From a virus, in the IMG/VR virus record IMGVR_UViG_3300025873_000020, positions 1 through 34,175 of that record: a DNA stretch of 34,175 nt. One strand, written 5' to 3'. The translations under genes were made by a program, and so were the position numbers. The notes under the pieces were generated by a model. That model was given only the letters and a program-made list of their open reading frames with translations. It searched no databases and had not been told where the DNA came from. Below are positions 24,901 through 31,683 of this stretch, in pieces; positions within the stretch are counted from its first letter, which is position 1; each line of letters opens with the position of its first letter.

Positions 24901-27728
24901 ACGAATGGATTCCAGAAAACAAAATTCAAGACATAATTGGAAAGGAATTGGCCAGAGAAGTAATAAAGGACTCCTCTGGTTCACTCTCCGGCCTCGACCT
25001 CAAGGTCGGCGGCGAGGGCATGAAGGCATTCTATGACCGCGAACTCGCCTCCATCGCAAAAAAGATTTCCAAGAAGATAGGCGGCGGAAAGGTCGGGAGA
25101 AGCGTGCTTCTCCGAACAGCCTACCCGAAAAATCCTCCAGGCGGCCAGTATGAACATGCCTACTACACCGGCTTCAAACTCCCGAAGAATCCGCAGGCCG
25201 TCGAGAATCTCACGCTGTACATGCCCGCCGAGAAGGCCCCCTCGGACGGCAGGCCCCCCGAACTGATTTACGAGATCGACAAGAAGGGCCAGACCATGCT
25301 GCCTTTCGAGAAAGGATTCCCCCGGAAGGAGGAAACGGAATTCGCCAAAATCTGGAACGAGGACGCCGAAAAGACGGGCGCCCCAAAGGTCGGCACGGGC
25401 GAGATCGGGGAGCCCCCTCCGGGCTGGGAGGCGGGAACCCCGAGAGAGACGAAGGGAGCTTTCGACCCCAGGGCGCCGGACAAGCTCTTCATGCCGGCGG
25501 AACGCGCCGGGGCGCCGAAGGGAAAGGCAGAGAGGGGAGAAGTGACTGTGGGTGAATCGGGTATACTTCTCTATCGACCAAAGCGCGCCCTCCTCGCCGA
25601 AGCTAAAAAACTGCAGGCGGAGGTTTTAGAGCGGGACCCCACCATGGAACCCATAGCCGAGGAGGATATGCACCTGACCCTGGTGAGTCGCCACAAAGCC
25701 CCCAAGGGAATACGCAAGGTTCTCCCCCTGCCTGACTTCGAGATTACACTAAAGGAACCCCGGCACGCCCTAGAGGGTCAGAAGGAGTCGTGGTATGCGG
25801 AGGTGGCCGATCAAAAGTCGGTGGATGACTGGGTTCGCGGGAAGTTGCTTGGGACCAATCCCGATCCGACGAGAATTTACCACATAACTCTGGCGAATAA
25901 GACGGGGAACCCAAGGGATTCCATCGCGTATCCCGAGCCAAGCAAGATTGGCGTCCGCACCGAGCAGGAAATCGCGAAGACTTTGGGCAAACCTGCGTGG
26001 GAGTTGGAACCGCACGAACTGCCCAAGCATGTCTTTTTAAGGGAGTACGCTTCAAGTGGAGTGGATACCGGGGCATATGTGAAACAGCATCAAACGGCGA
26101 TAGAAGACGCTATCGCGGCAGGGAAGCATGTGCCTTACGAGGTGGTAAAAGACTACCCCTCCCAGATGATTCGGTGGATGGCGAGGGATAATACGGGTTA
26201 CCGAGAAATGGGCAAAGGCCACGAAGTCGCCCGTGGGGGTTCCGACAAGCTCTTTTTGCCGGCGGCCCCGGAGGATGCCTCGCCCAACACCGTTTCCTCC
26301 TGGGGGGATGGCGACTCCCCGAGCTTCCCCGCAGGCTACCGACGAGGTCAAGCCGGGTCCAATGAAGATGTGGGGAAACTCTTTCAAGAGAAGTACGTCG
26401 AGAAGTACGGCGAGCCCATAGACCCCTACGACTATGGGCCGGAGGCTATAGAATGGCTGGCTGATATGATTGCGGGCGAAGGCGAGGCGGCGCTTAAACG
26501 AAGGGGCAACGCCGTGGATTGGTACACGACCGCCGTTGAGCGGGCCATGACCATAGCCGAGGAAATCTTTCCCGAAATCAAAACCTCGGCAGAAGCGAAA
26601 GACCGATTCCTGGGGGCGTTGGCGATCACCAGCCAGAACATGCGCGTCTTCGAGAACGCCAAGGCCGCAGTCTACCAGTACGAGCACAAGGCGAAGCACG
26701 GGAAGTTCGACTATGAAATCAACCACGGGGAAAAGGCTCCGGCCATCACCAAGAACCTGCGAGCGTTCGATTTGCTTGAGGCAAAACTAGGTGACAAGTT
26801 GCCTGGTTTTTTTGACAAGGATTTTACGGTCCGCGAGTTGACTCAGTTCGGAAAAAAGTTCTTTGGTGACGAGAAGTTCGCCATCGACGGTAGAATGGAT
26901 GACGCCGTGAAAGGTTCCGCAGTCTTCGGCCCGAAGATTGGGCAAGGTTTTTTCCAGAACCTCAAGGGCAACTACGATCCCGTAACCATTGACCTGTGGT
27001 TGAGACGAACCTTCGGCCGGCTGACGGGCAGGTCGGTGGACGTCAGCCTTTCTCCACAAGCAATCGGGAGGCTGATTTATTCCCACCGGAAAAACACGGG
27101 GAGGCACAAGACCGACTTCGACCTTCCTGATTTTTTGCGAGGTCTGAAGATTTCAGGCTCCATCGCCAAAGACGGAAAAATGCATTTCAAAATCTCAGAC
27201 CGGGCTTTCGAGAGGCTTTTCGGCGAACATGAGCAGGGCGCGGCGAATACCGATGCCGTCTTCCAGTTGGCGGGGCGACTATCCAAGGAATGGGAGCGGA
27301 GGTTTGCCGCAGCGGGAAGGAGTGTCGCGAAGGCCAAATCGGAGCTTCAGGCGAGGGTATCGCCCAAAAAGGGATTTCGGACCGGGAAACCGACCAAGCG
27401 ACTCGCAGCCCGCCTCGCCAAGGCCGAGGCGGAAAAATCTAAGCTACAGGCAGAGAAACCATTCTGGGCTTATGCGGCCACGTCCATCAGTGGAAAACTG
27501 AAGCCCATCGATATCCCGACTCCGCAGGAGAGGGCGGTCATCGTTGAGGCGTTCGGCCGGGCCCTGGAGATACTTCGAGAAAAGGGATACGACTTGACGC
27601 CGGCCGATCTTCAGGCAACCCTATGGTATCCTGAAAAGGATATTTGGGCTTTCCTCAAGGGCGACAAGGCCGATGCCCTAAATATATCCTACGACCAGGC
27701 GATGGAGAAAATACGAGATGCCAGATAA
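18963..27728 (+). CDS. Giant 2921-residue polyvalent protein (metallopeptidase, RHH, GYF_2, ART-like, 2H phosphoesterase and more)
   Basis: An uninterrupted 8.8-kb ORF. In order: two copies of GLPLS.A.LDYL at the N-terminus; Gly/Ala-rich, partly membrane-compatible segments (about 250-640); HEVVH (722-726), an HExxH metallopeptidase signature; an RHH-like helix pair (KAVAAERGISMNDALNVALE, about 1255-1280); a GYF_2-like domain (about 1360-1410); an ADP-ribosyltransferase-like region (about 1465-1660, starting PTIFFHGG); a domain of the large-polyvalent-protein class with FIEEAQSNMHQ and GGEGMKAFYD (about 1780-2050); a 2H phosphoesterase with HLTL (2237) and HITL (2307); a glycosylase-like segment with TIDLWLRR (about 2675); and a coiled-coil C-terminus. 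LFMPA-like motifs recur at 1341, 1671, 2085, 2175 and 2430. It probably enters the host with the DNA and acts on several host targets. Domain names other than HExxH, GYF_2 and 2H are tentative. Confidence 0.75.
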   Translation: MAGRTAIRGLPLSQAALDYLGEVEEPSVPMGLPLSPAGLDYLKAANTSSRPITMDVALSDFDTFKALKDAGFFKSDVGAAEMVWEGGKQLVKDVGAFGKFAAKEAAGDRPYLLGFPGVAAYNFFLGGNKERTKKEEAKAKATMSQTLGNVGLNWEALASGGKRVFDQAVSNPWVLTVPGGPLYNLFFGDETTEEDLQSSYEFWKQSNEIEKQRANVAAEMAESDFWMMGVDPEVRELIASGEVKPDMPAAMGGALAADPLNWLPLGAAAQAAGVGRPLLTGANMALLNDTGKLLFLREATKVAARKTSDVRVADKLLGNAAAINRKIAENEGKLAPLARQRTVALETYAKQRPLGDPLRKSIEGALEGAPVPGRTTPGAAALGGTMVAGGKTAETLGGVLDFISTVSAEIAVTLLVKSGMPEKAATDVLGYVSKYGARGAIGLGVVGLSDSDYDVLLGLGAALGPAFLSRFGRDFAVAGRQMMKAETELPYITRLRSVGPERLVDQAIDRTTFGSTVGSTFRRSVGAAEGGIGKRMFGTTDVAGRTSGMGPASSALARFLDQTKVGRWAETGGRIAEGAAHGGAVGGGFGYVAGGGEMPEATLGGVGMGLVLGLGGGAFGQWTRFANPAQHVQARHGDLLYYRDNYLPAGEKEAFGKLPRATQMAVASKQLSHPDLVFHFVRKGKGGEAGGHYVEDAGTGHGVGHIEVNVDSSRAIEPLIAHEVVHDVDARSGMKAFDDFLIGNVFTDTPGFFSERVTPETKSLHPELEVGDYIIIGEAGNPRNPRRYKTNEEFDKRREEYGEAIGVTEGRGEILMTDERVVRELVAEHGVDYLLNDKRRYRDLHEGPIGAVMRGLMQTELVNSRPLLKKMIGTMGGGFRPEGGLDSPNALFKDMQRIPEVTELVRKYNMKLEGVDLETRGKKFTYPEEVSTIKVEAADIAKQPELIDLMRAGTLLRVDKDGKVSASHAMTPRERGKYNRDFSAAVRDSIAAANERGELTEGHVRPIETATGETRFEGRYISKAVIDAVETQGIWNKEQIDLLRRVNEVLERGEGDEFLLAYFKATPKGGGRYVNASVQMVTEVPYGIEISKKGNVLIRTVNVDQLVKNIEKLFRTQPREMARLFGPDESGAKHAFHEALDRYHRNHAEGRSGEYLLDADPALAEQKRNLINSVFGAGRKAQLDANPWLAGLGKKAPRPPYRSRRLERIGKVTQLSGKRPVNYEKIARNLLPAESKGRPEKILLRTTPAVKARAKAVAAERGISMNDALNVALEEALPGRETPVPERAEGDITLKLTPEEEALLAKPEIGEREADAYREAVSKRRRIAHRDLRARPPEDRLFMPREDELPPLPSGEPAGPRYDPKLWITRNAKVFGPFSRDAVEGYLQSNRISPDDLAWVDGMEDWGPVDKVLGEPSYPPPEMRAPKDPRQAFEERGFQSPLAQKWLTKSGTQVPELAEKIGRKFEPTIFFHGGEVGLHQSRGSSEYASEGRFEGEFKPPEDPEGRWTFEPGSPVWLARDEYFAREYSPGIRDPVRLITRVTKIFDPSDPAHAKLLHEYYEEHGILGWDMEKGRNTESSRKLSLNEQALSYKHVQYGFDTLQALGFDGMWESQFRGDSDTKRLKRRIKRLREDPDFFRDETQLIVFDGSDLKLAADHEIPVSGEFTESGRLFMPAGDRPLGLSDNIRDVVLPGIRQDKFSRGQLEAALRKTAGARAYADEIGLIDWLKDRKSVTKAEVDAFVKENAPRLEEKVLEMTDPGGGPNPPKFSDPKWNEPGGTNYREVVIKLPVEEGKAVFPDPLHFGDNVLLWLRLNDRINVDGKKVMFIEEAQSNMHQTGRKEGYGDTTTSGWIATRQPDGNWTVRREDGEVRHINVPATTAEEAIRASFDRSTPPRRGVPDAPFKKNWPALALKRAIKEALEGGYDEIAWLGGEAQAARYDLSKQVDRIEWTSLEDKPKQRLLSVFSKAGANLEDGGRIYNEWIPENKIQDIIGKELAREVIKDSSGSLSGLDLKVGGEGMKAFYDRELASIAKKISKKIGGGKVGRSVLLRTAYPKNPPGGQYEHAYYTGFKLPKNPQAVENLTLYMPAEKAPSDGRPPELIYEIDKKGQTMLPFEKGFPRKEETEFAKIWNEDAEKTGAPKVGTGEIGEPPPGWEAGTPRETKGAFDPRAPDKLFMPAERAGAPKGKAERGEVTVGESGILLYRPKRALLAEAKKLQAEVLERDPTMEPIAEEDMHLTLVSRHKAPKGIRKVLPLPDFEITLKEPRHALEGQKESWYAEVADQKSVDDWVRGKLLGTNPDPTRIYHITLANKTGNPRDSIAYPEPSKIGVRTEQEIAKTLGKPAWELEPHELPKHVFLREYASSGVDTGAYVKQHQTAIEDAIAAGKHVPYEVVKDYPSQMIRWMARDNTGYREMGKGHEVARGGSDKLFLPAAPEDASPNTVSSWGDGDSPSFPAGYRRGQAGSNEDVGKLFQEKYVEKYGEPIDPYDYGPEAIEWLADMIAGEGEAALKRRGNAVDWYTTAVERAMTIAEEIFPEIKTSAEAKDRFLGALAITSQNMRVFENAKAAVYQYEHKAKHGKFDYEINHGEKAPAITKNLRAFDLLEAKLGDKLPGFFDKDFTVRELTQFGKKFFGDEKFAIDGRMDDAVKGSAVFGPKIGQGFFQNLKGNYDPVTIDLWLRRTFGRLTGRSVDVSLSPQAIGRLIYSHRKNTGRHKTDFDLPDFLRGLKISGSIAKDGKMHFKISDRAFERLFGEHEQGAANTDAVFQLAGRLSKEWERRFAAAGRSVAKAKSELQARVSPKKGFRTGKPTKRLAARLAKAEAEKSKLQAEKPFWAYAATSISGKLKPIDIPTPQERAVIVEAFGRALEILREKGYDLTPADLQATLWYPEKDIWAFLKGDKADALNISYDQAMEKIRDAR

Positions 27729-27903
27729 GAAACCCGAAGTGTACAATTTCAGCCACCCCGATGGCATCGCATCGCAAATGTCGGACAAGCGACTGGCTGG
27801 TTTCATTGACGGCCTGGTTAATCTTTACAGGAAAAAAATGCGAGACGAGCGGAAGAAGTCGGAAGGCGCCAAGCCAAAGAGACCAGACTCGACCGCCGCT
27901 TAG
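27718..27903 (+). CDS. Small charged protein after the polyvalent gene
   Basis: A 61-residue protein whose ATG lies inside the last codons of the giant gene (11-bp overlap). It has a short ordered part (PDGIASQMSDKRLAGFIDGL, then VNLYRKKMRDERKKSEG) and a basic, disordered tail. It is translationally coupled to the giant gene and may be an accessory or chaperone for it. No family is recognised. Confidence 0.5.
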   Translation: MPDKKPEVYNFSHPDGIASQMSDKRLAGFIDGLVNLYRKKMRDERKKSEGAKPKRPDSTAA

Positions 27904-27941
27904 TGGCATTCTCCCCAAAAAAACGCAAGAATCGCGGGGCA

Positions 27942-27960
27942 CCCCCTTTAAGAATGGGGG
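27942..27960 (+). repeat. GC-rich stem-loop with AAG loop after the structural operon
   Basis: CCCCC (27942-27946) pairs with GGGGG (27956-27960). The helix continues with two T-A pairs after a T-T mismatch and closes on an AAG loop. A hairpin of the same design (CCCCCT-AAG-AGGGGG) occurs at 340-354. No T-run follows directly, so termination here is uncertain. The rest of 27904-28090 holds no gene. Confidence 0.35.
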
Positions 27961-28028
27961 GCGGCGCTTGGAATCTCCCCAAACTTTGATAGCCCCACCG
28001 AGCTACCTTTAAAAGAGACGCGCGCGAG

Positions 28029-28060
28029 GGAGGGGTTTTTATCCTCCGAGAATTTTTTTT
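28029..28060 (+). terminator. Weak intrinsic terminator candidate
   Basis: GGAGG (28029-28033) can pair with CCTCC (28043-28047). Five bases later there is a run of eight T (28053-28060). The stem is short and the T-run offset, so efficiency is doubtful. It sits between the structural genes and the DNA-metabolism operon, where a transcript end is expected. Confidence 0.4.
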
Positions 28061-28090
28061 CTTGAACGTTGGCGGGAGAAATGCATTCCA

Positions 28091-28198
28091 ATGGTAACGA
28101 AAGGTGTGGCGATGATTATTAAAATGGTGTGCATACTTGAGATTATTTTCTGCTCGATTGGTCTGGTGGTCTCGGCCATCGCAATCCTGACGTCGTGA
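28091..28198 (+). CDS. Small single-TM peptide upstream of the resolvase gene
   Basis: A 35-codon ORF from ATG 28091 (or ATG 28112, which has AAAGG upstream): MVTKGVAMIIKMVCILEIIF, then CSIGLVVSAIAILTS. Almost all of it is one hydrophobic helix. Its TGA overlaps the GTG start of the RuvC-like gene (GTGA), implying coupling. It could be a lysis or host-membrane peptide. Shortness keeps confidence modest. Confidence 0.4.
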   Translation: MVTKGVAMIIKMVCILEIIFCSIGLVVSAIAILTS

Positions 28199-28644
28199 GG
28201 ATCGTCCTCGCCAGTGACCCCGGAGCGTCGGGCGGATATGCCGTTTCCTTCGGCGCCCTCGACGTGGTGGAACTCTACCCGTGGACGGACGAAACCGAGT
28301 GGCTCGACTACCTCGACCACCTGGCCAATCACGCCGACGCCACCAGCCTAGAGGCGGTGGTGGAACTCGTGCCCCCCTTCGTCGGCAGGGCCATCCCCTC
28401 CTCGGCATCCTTCAAGCTGGGGTACAACTACGGATTCATCTGCGGAAGTTTGCGGGCGAGGGAGATCCCCCTGCACCTTTCCCGTCCGGCCGACTGGCAG
28501 AAGGGACTCGCGGGAGTCCGGGCGGCCTCCGGTTCCAAGAAGAAGCGAGTCCTGCGGGACCACGCCAATCGCCTCTTTCCCTCCCTGAAGCCCACCCTCA
28601 AAACGGCTGACGCCCTGCTCATCCTGAATCACTTTCTCACATAA
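28195..28644 (+). CDS. RuvC-like Holliday-junction resolvase
   Basis: A 149-residue protein (GTG start) with an RNase H-like fold. The first strand carries SDPGASGGYA (D8), the middle has LEAVVELVPPFVG (acidic residue in about 54-57), then SFKLGYNYGFICGSL and DWQKGLAG. The C-terminal helix has LKTADALLILNHF with the final acid. These are the positions of the RuvC-type metal-binding acids. The enzyme resolves branched DNA before packaging. It heads the DNA-metabolism operon (SSB-like, exonuclease, polymerase). Confidence 0.85.
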   Translation: MRIVLASDPGASGGYAVSFGALDVVELYPWTDETEWLDYLDHLANHADATSLEAVVELVPPFVGRAIPSSASFKLGYNYGFICGSLRAREIPLHLSRPADWQKGLAGVRAASGSKKKRVLRDHANRLFPSLKPTLKTADALLILNHFLT

Positions 28645-28669
28645 CGTAAACACCCAAACGAATAATACT

Positions 28670-29413
28670 ATGGCTATACTGACAGCATCACCATCCTCCG
28701 ACGACGGGCCCATCACGGGCTGGCCTCTCGGAGATAATCCACCCGCCGCCGGCCAACAGGTCGCCGTCTGCATCGACATCAAGGACTCCCTCGGCCACGA
28801 GCGTTCAGTCTATGACGATCCCACCCGTACCGAGTTTGTGGACCTCACCCGCTTCCTCTTCGGCCTGCCCGATGGTTCCATGATTCAGACGAAGGAAATG
28901 AAAATCAGCGGCCACGAGAAGAGCGCCCTCATGGCCTTCCTCACGGGATGGCTCGGGTCCGCTCCCCCGCTCGACGGGAGCTTCGACATTTCCTCCATGA
29001 AAGGCCGAGGAGCCCAAATCACCATCGCCCACAAGGTTTCGCAGAAGGGCAAGACCTACGCCGACGTGGTCGGCATCAGCCCCGTCATGGAGCAACTGGC
29101 CGCCCAGCTTCCGCAGGCTGCAAACTTTACCGTTCCCGTTTCGGCGAGTCCATCCGCACCTGCGCCGGCCCCATCGCCGGTTCAGCACACACCCTCGCCG
29201 GCGGGAGCGGTATCTTTCAACTCGCAGCCGGTTCAACCGGCTCAACCGGTCCAACCGGCTCAACCGGTCCAACCGGCCCAACCGGTTCAGCCTCAACCGG
29301 AGGTCGACGTCCAGCCTCAACCGGCCCAACCGGTTCAGCCTCAGCCGGCAGCCGACGTCCAGCAGACGCTGGGCGGTTTCACCCAAGTCCCAACCCAGAC
29401 GACCCCATTCTGA
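28670..29413 (+). CDS. Putative single-stranded-DNA-binding-like protein with QP-repeat tail
   Basis: A 247-residue protein. The N-terminal part (residues about 20-150; MKISGHEKSALMAFLTGWLG; GRGAQITIAHKVSQKGKTYA, then DVVGIS) looks like the compact OB-like domain that precedes a recombination exonuclease in many phages. Residues about 150-247 are a disordered Pro/Gln/Ala tail of QPVQPA repeats ending in GGFTQVPTQTTPF, like the flexible tails of SSB proteins. Upstream there is no Shine-Dalgarno, only an A-rich leader. SSB function is inference from position and layout. Confidence 0.5.
   Translation: MAILTASPSSDDGPITGWPLGDNPPAAGQQVAVCIDIKDSLGHERSVYDDPTRTEFVDLTRFLFGLPDGSMIQTKEMKISGHEKSALMAFLTGWLGSAPPLDGSFDISSMKGRGAQITIAHKVSQKGKTYADVVGISPVMEQLAAQLPQAANFTVPVSASPSAPAPAPSPVQHTPSPAGAVSFNSQPVQPAQPVQPAQPVQPAQPVQPQPEVDVQPQPAQPVQPQPAADVQQTLGGFTQVPTQTTPF
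29228..29352 (+). repeat. 9-bp minisatellite inside the SSB-like gene
   Basis: Tandem variants of a nine-base unit with a CAACCGGTC/CAACCGGCT core encode the QPVQPA tail. Interspersed longer copies of CAGCCTCAACCGG and GACGTCCAG follow. Nine-base units keep the reading frame, so copy number can vary without frameshift, changing only tail length. Confidence 0.8.
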
Positions 29414-29414
29414 G

Positions 29415-30218
29415 GTGGCTATTCTAGTCGGGAAACCCCGTTCCTCCGGCGGTCACTGGTATACCTCGGAGGGGCTCGCGGCCCACACCCAGATAGGAAA
29501 GAACGGACTCGAGCGGAACACCACCCTGCGGGACGCCCGGAAGCTCAGGCTAATCCCCTCGGTCACAACCATCCTCCAGGTATTCGCGAAACCGGGACTG
29601 GAGAGGTGGAAGCAGAACGAGATGGCGAAGGTCGCGTTCGACCTGCCGAGGATCGACGGGGAGGATGCCGACCAATTCGCCCTCCGAGTCCGACTAAAGC
29701 AGGAGGAACCCGTCGAGAAGGCGGCTGACTTCGGGACGGAGATCCATGACGCCATCGAGAAATACTTCGAGGGTGAACCGGTGCCCGAGCATCTGCTGCC
29801 CTATGTGAGACCGGCCTTCGAGTGGAAGCAGGATAAGATGCTGAAATTCATCGAGCGGGAGAAGAAGCTGGTTAACCTCGATCACGGATTCGCCGGCACG
29901 GTGGACATCATCTGCTTTGGGCCTGACGGACAAAAAGGATGCGTGGACTGGAAGACCCGGAAAACCTATGAGGGGAAGAAGGTCACGTCCTACGACTTTC
30001 AGGTCCACCAGATCGCGGCCTATGCCGGAAGCTACTGGGGCGAGGACGCCCTGCTCGCCGGGGAAGTCTTCGGGGCGAACTGCTACATCAGTTCCACCGA
30101 GGAGGGGAGGTTCGTGGTCTGCTCGTACTCCCCCGACGAATTGATCGAGGCGTGGAAGACCTTCGTCTCGGCCTGTGAAATCTGGCGCTCCATTAAGAAC
30201 TACGATCCGAGGCCATGA
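29415..30218 (+). CDS. RecB/Cas4-like PD-(D/E)XK exonuclease
   Basis: A 267-residue protein (GTG start, 1 nt after the SSB-like gene). The exonuclease core is clear: FGTEIHDAIE (H111), GFAGTVDII (D164), CVDWKTRK (D178, K180) and a Q-rich helix QVHQIAAYAGSYW (Q196/Q199). These are the motifs of PDDEXK_1 nucleases that resect DNA ends for recombination, typically working with an SSB or annealing protein, which is encoded just upstream. No Fe-S cysteine cluster is visible, so it is closer to phage RecB-like enzymes than to Cas4. It ends in an ATGA overlap with the RHH gene. Confidence 0.85.
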   Translation: MAILVGKPRSSGGHWYTSEGLAAHTQIGKNGLERNTTLRDARKLRLIPSVTTILQVFAKPGLERWKQNEMAKVAFDLPRIDGEDADQFALRVRLKQEEPVEKAADFGTEIHDAIEKYFEGEPVPEHLLPYVRPAFEWKQDKMLKFIEREKKLVNLDHGFAGTVDIICFGPDGQKGCVDWKTRKTYEGKKVTSYDFQVHQIAAYAGSYWGEDALLAGEVFGANCYISSTEEGRFVVCSYSPDELIEAWKTFVSACEIWRSIKNYDPRP

Positions 30219-30409
30219 GAAATCAACTAGCGGTAAAACCACGCACCGGCACGGGACTCGACGGGGCCCCCAGCGATCCGGGCATCGCCATTCCCGTTCC
30301 GGTCTCCGAACGGTTCAAGGCCAAGGTGGCCGAGGCCGCGCACGAGGACGGCCTCTCGATGGCCGAGTGGGTGCGCCGGCTAATCGAGGAGAAGCTTAAA
30401 TGTGGATAA
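30215..30409 (+). CDS. Ribbon-helix-helix DNA-binding protein
   Basis: A 64-residue protein with a disordered N-terminus, then IPVPVSERFKAKVAEAAHED and GLSMAEWVRRLIEEKLK, the strand-helix-helix pattern of Arc/MetJ-type regulators (compare the RHH-like segment of the giant protein). It would bind DNA as a dimer, perhaps controlling the methyltransferase or polymerase operon. It overlaps the start of the methyltransferase by 8 nt. Confidence 0.75.
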   Translation: MRNQLAVKPRTGTGLDGAPSDPGIAIPVPVSERFKAKVAEAAHEDGLSMAEWVRRLIEEKLKCG

Positions 30410-31683
30410 CGTCGAAAAGCCTTTTACGGTCATGGAATGGTGCGCCGGATACGGCGGCATTGGAATGGGACTCCAGCGAGTTATCCGAAATATGCGCACA
30501 GTCGCTTACTCGGAGATCGAACTTTTCGGCTGCGAAATCTTGGCGAGCCGTATGGAAGCGGGGCAAATCGACGCTGCCCCGATATGGACGAATCTTAAAA
30601 CCTTCCCATGCGAACGCTTTCGAGGAATGGTGGACCTCCTCGTTGCCGGCTACCCCTGCCAGCCCTTCAGCACGGCGGGGAAAAGGAAAGGCGAAGAAGA
30701 CCCAAGGCACCTCTGGCCCTTCATCGAAAGGGCAATTAGTGATGTTCGACCTAACTGGGTCTTCTGCGAGAACGTCGCAGGCCACCTTACCCTCGGCTTT
30801 AAAGACCCAGTATGCCACGACCTGGACGAACTGGGTTACGAAGTTGCGGCGGGATTGTTCACGGCGCGAGGAGATGCGGGCCTGCCGCACAAGAGACAAC
30901 GACTCTTCCTCCTGGCCCACGATAAGAGCGCAGGAACCGGGCTGGACGAGCGAAGGCTACGGCGACAACCTGATGAAGCGGATGGCCCGAATGAGATCCT
31001 CCGAAGTTTGGCCGACCCCAACCGAGATGAGTCGAGTGAGGGACGACGCCCAGATGCAGAAGTGCCTGGACTTTCGAGCGACCAAGGGGAAGAACTCGGT
31101 CCCGCTCTATCTGGAGGAGACGGTGATGCTTTCGGAATTGACCTCGCCCCCGCCGGACCCGGAGCGGAGCAATACTGGTGGGAACCCGCCAGAGTGCTGG
31201 CTAACGATCACTCAGCAGTGCGACATGGAAACGAACGGCCCGAAGGGGAATCAGGGAACCTACCTACTGGGGGCGGTCAAGGAGTCTTGGCCAACTCCAA
31301 GGGCGCAGGAGAACGACGAGCCGCCGGAGAAATGGGAGAAAAGACGGAAGGAGAAGGAGGCGCAGGGAATCAATCTGCACCTCCCCCTGTCGGTCAAGGC
31401 GAAGCAGGAGCAGGAGAGTTGGGCGACGCCTCGAGTGAAGGATTCAGACGGGTGGAGGATGAACCAAGCTCGAGCGAAAGCGGGCAAGCCAGAAGACACA
31501 CTGACGGGACAAGCGATAGACCGAGGCAAAGTGTCGGGCATGAAATTATCACCCCGCTGGGTCGAGGCCCTGATGGGCCTCCCGATAGGCTGGACGGACC
31601 CGACTTGCTCGCGGCCTATCAGTCCTTGGGAAGCAGTGTACACAGCCGCGTCGATGAACTCCGAGCCCTCGGAAATGGAGTGA
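30400..31683 (+). other. Alternative-frame ORF inside the methyltransferase gene (possible dual-coding TRD)
   Basis: The +1 frame relative to the methyltransferase is open for 427 codons (ATG 30400). Its N-terminal part is a meaningless shadow of motifs I-VI. From about 30913 it carries four WPTP-type segments (30913, 31009, 31288 and 31420) and then SPRWVEALMGLPIGWT (from 31549), which is a known conserved C-terminal signature of phage cytosine methyltransferases. At the same four places the main frame reads LAHDK, LADPN, LANSK and LGDAS. Whether it is reached by frameshifting, is an old frame replaced by the other, or is expressed is unknown. Confidence 0.55.
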
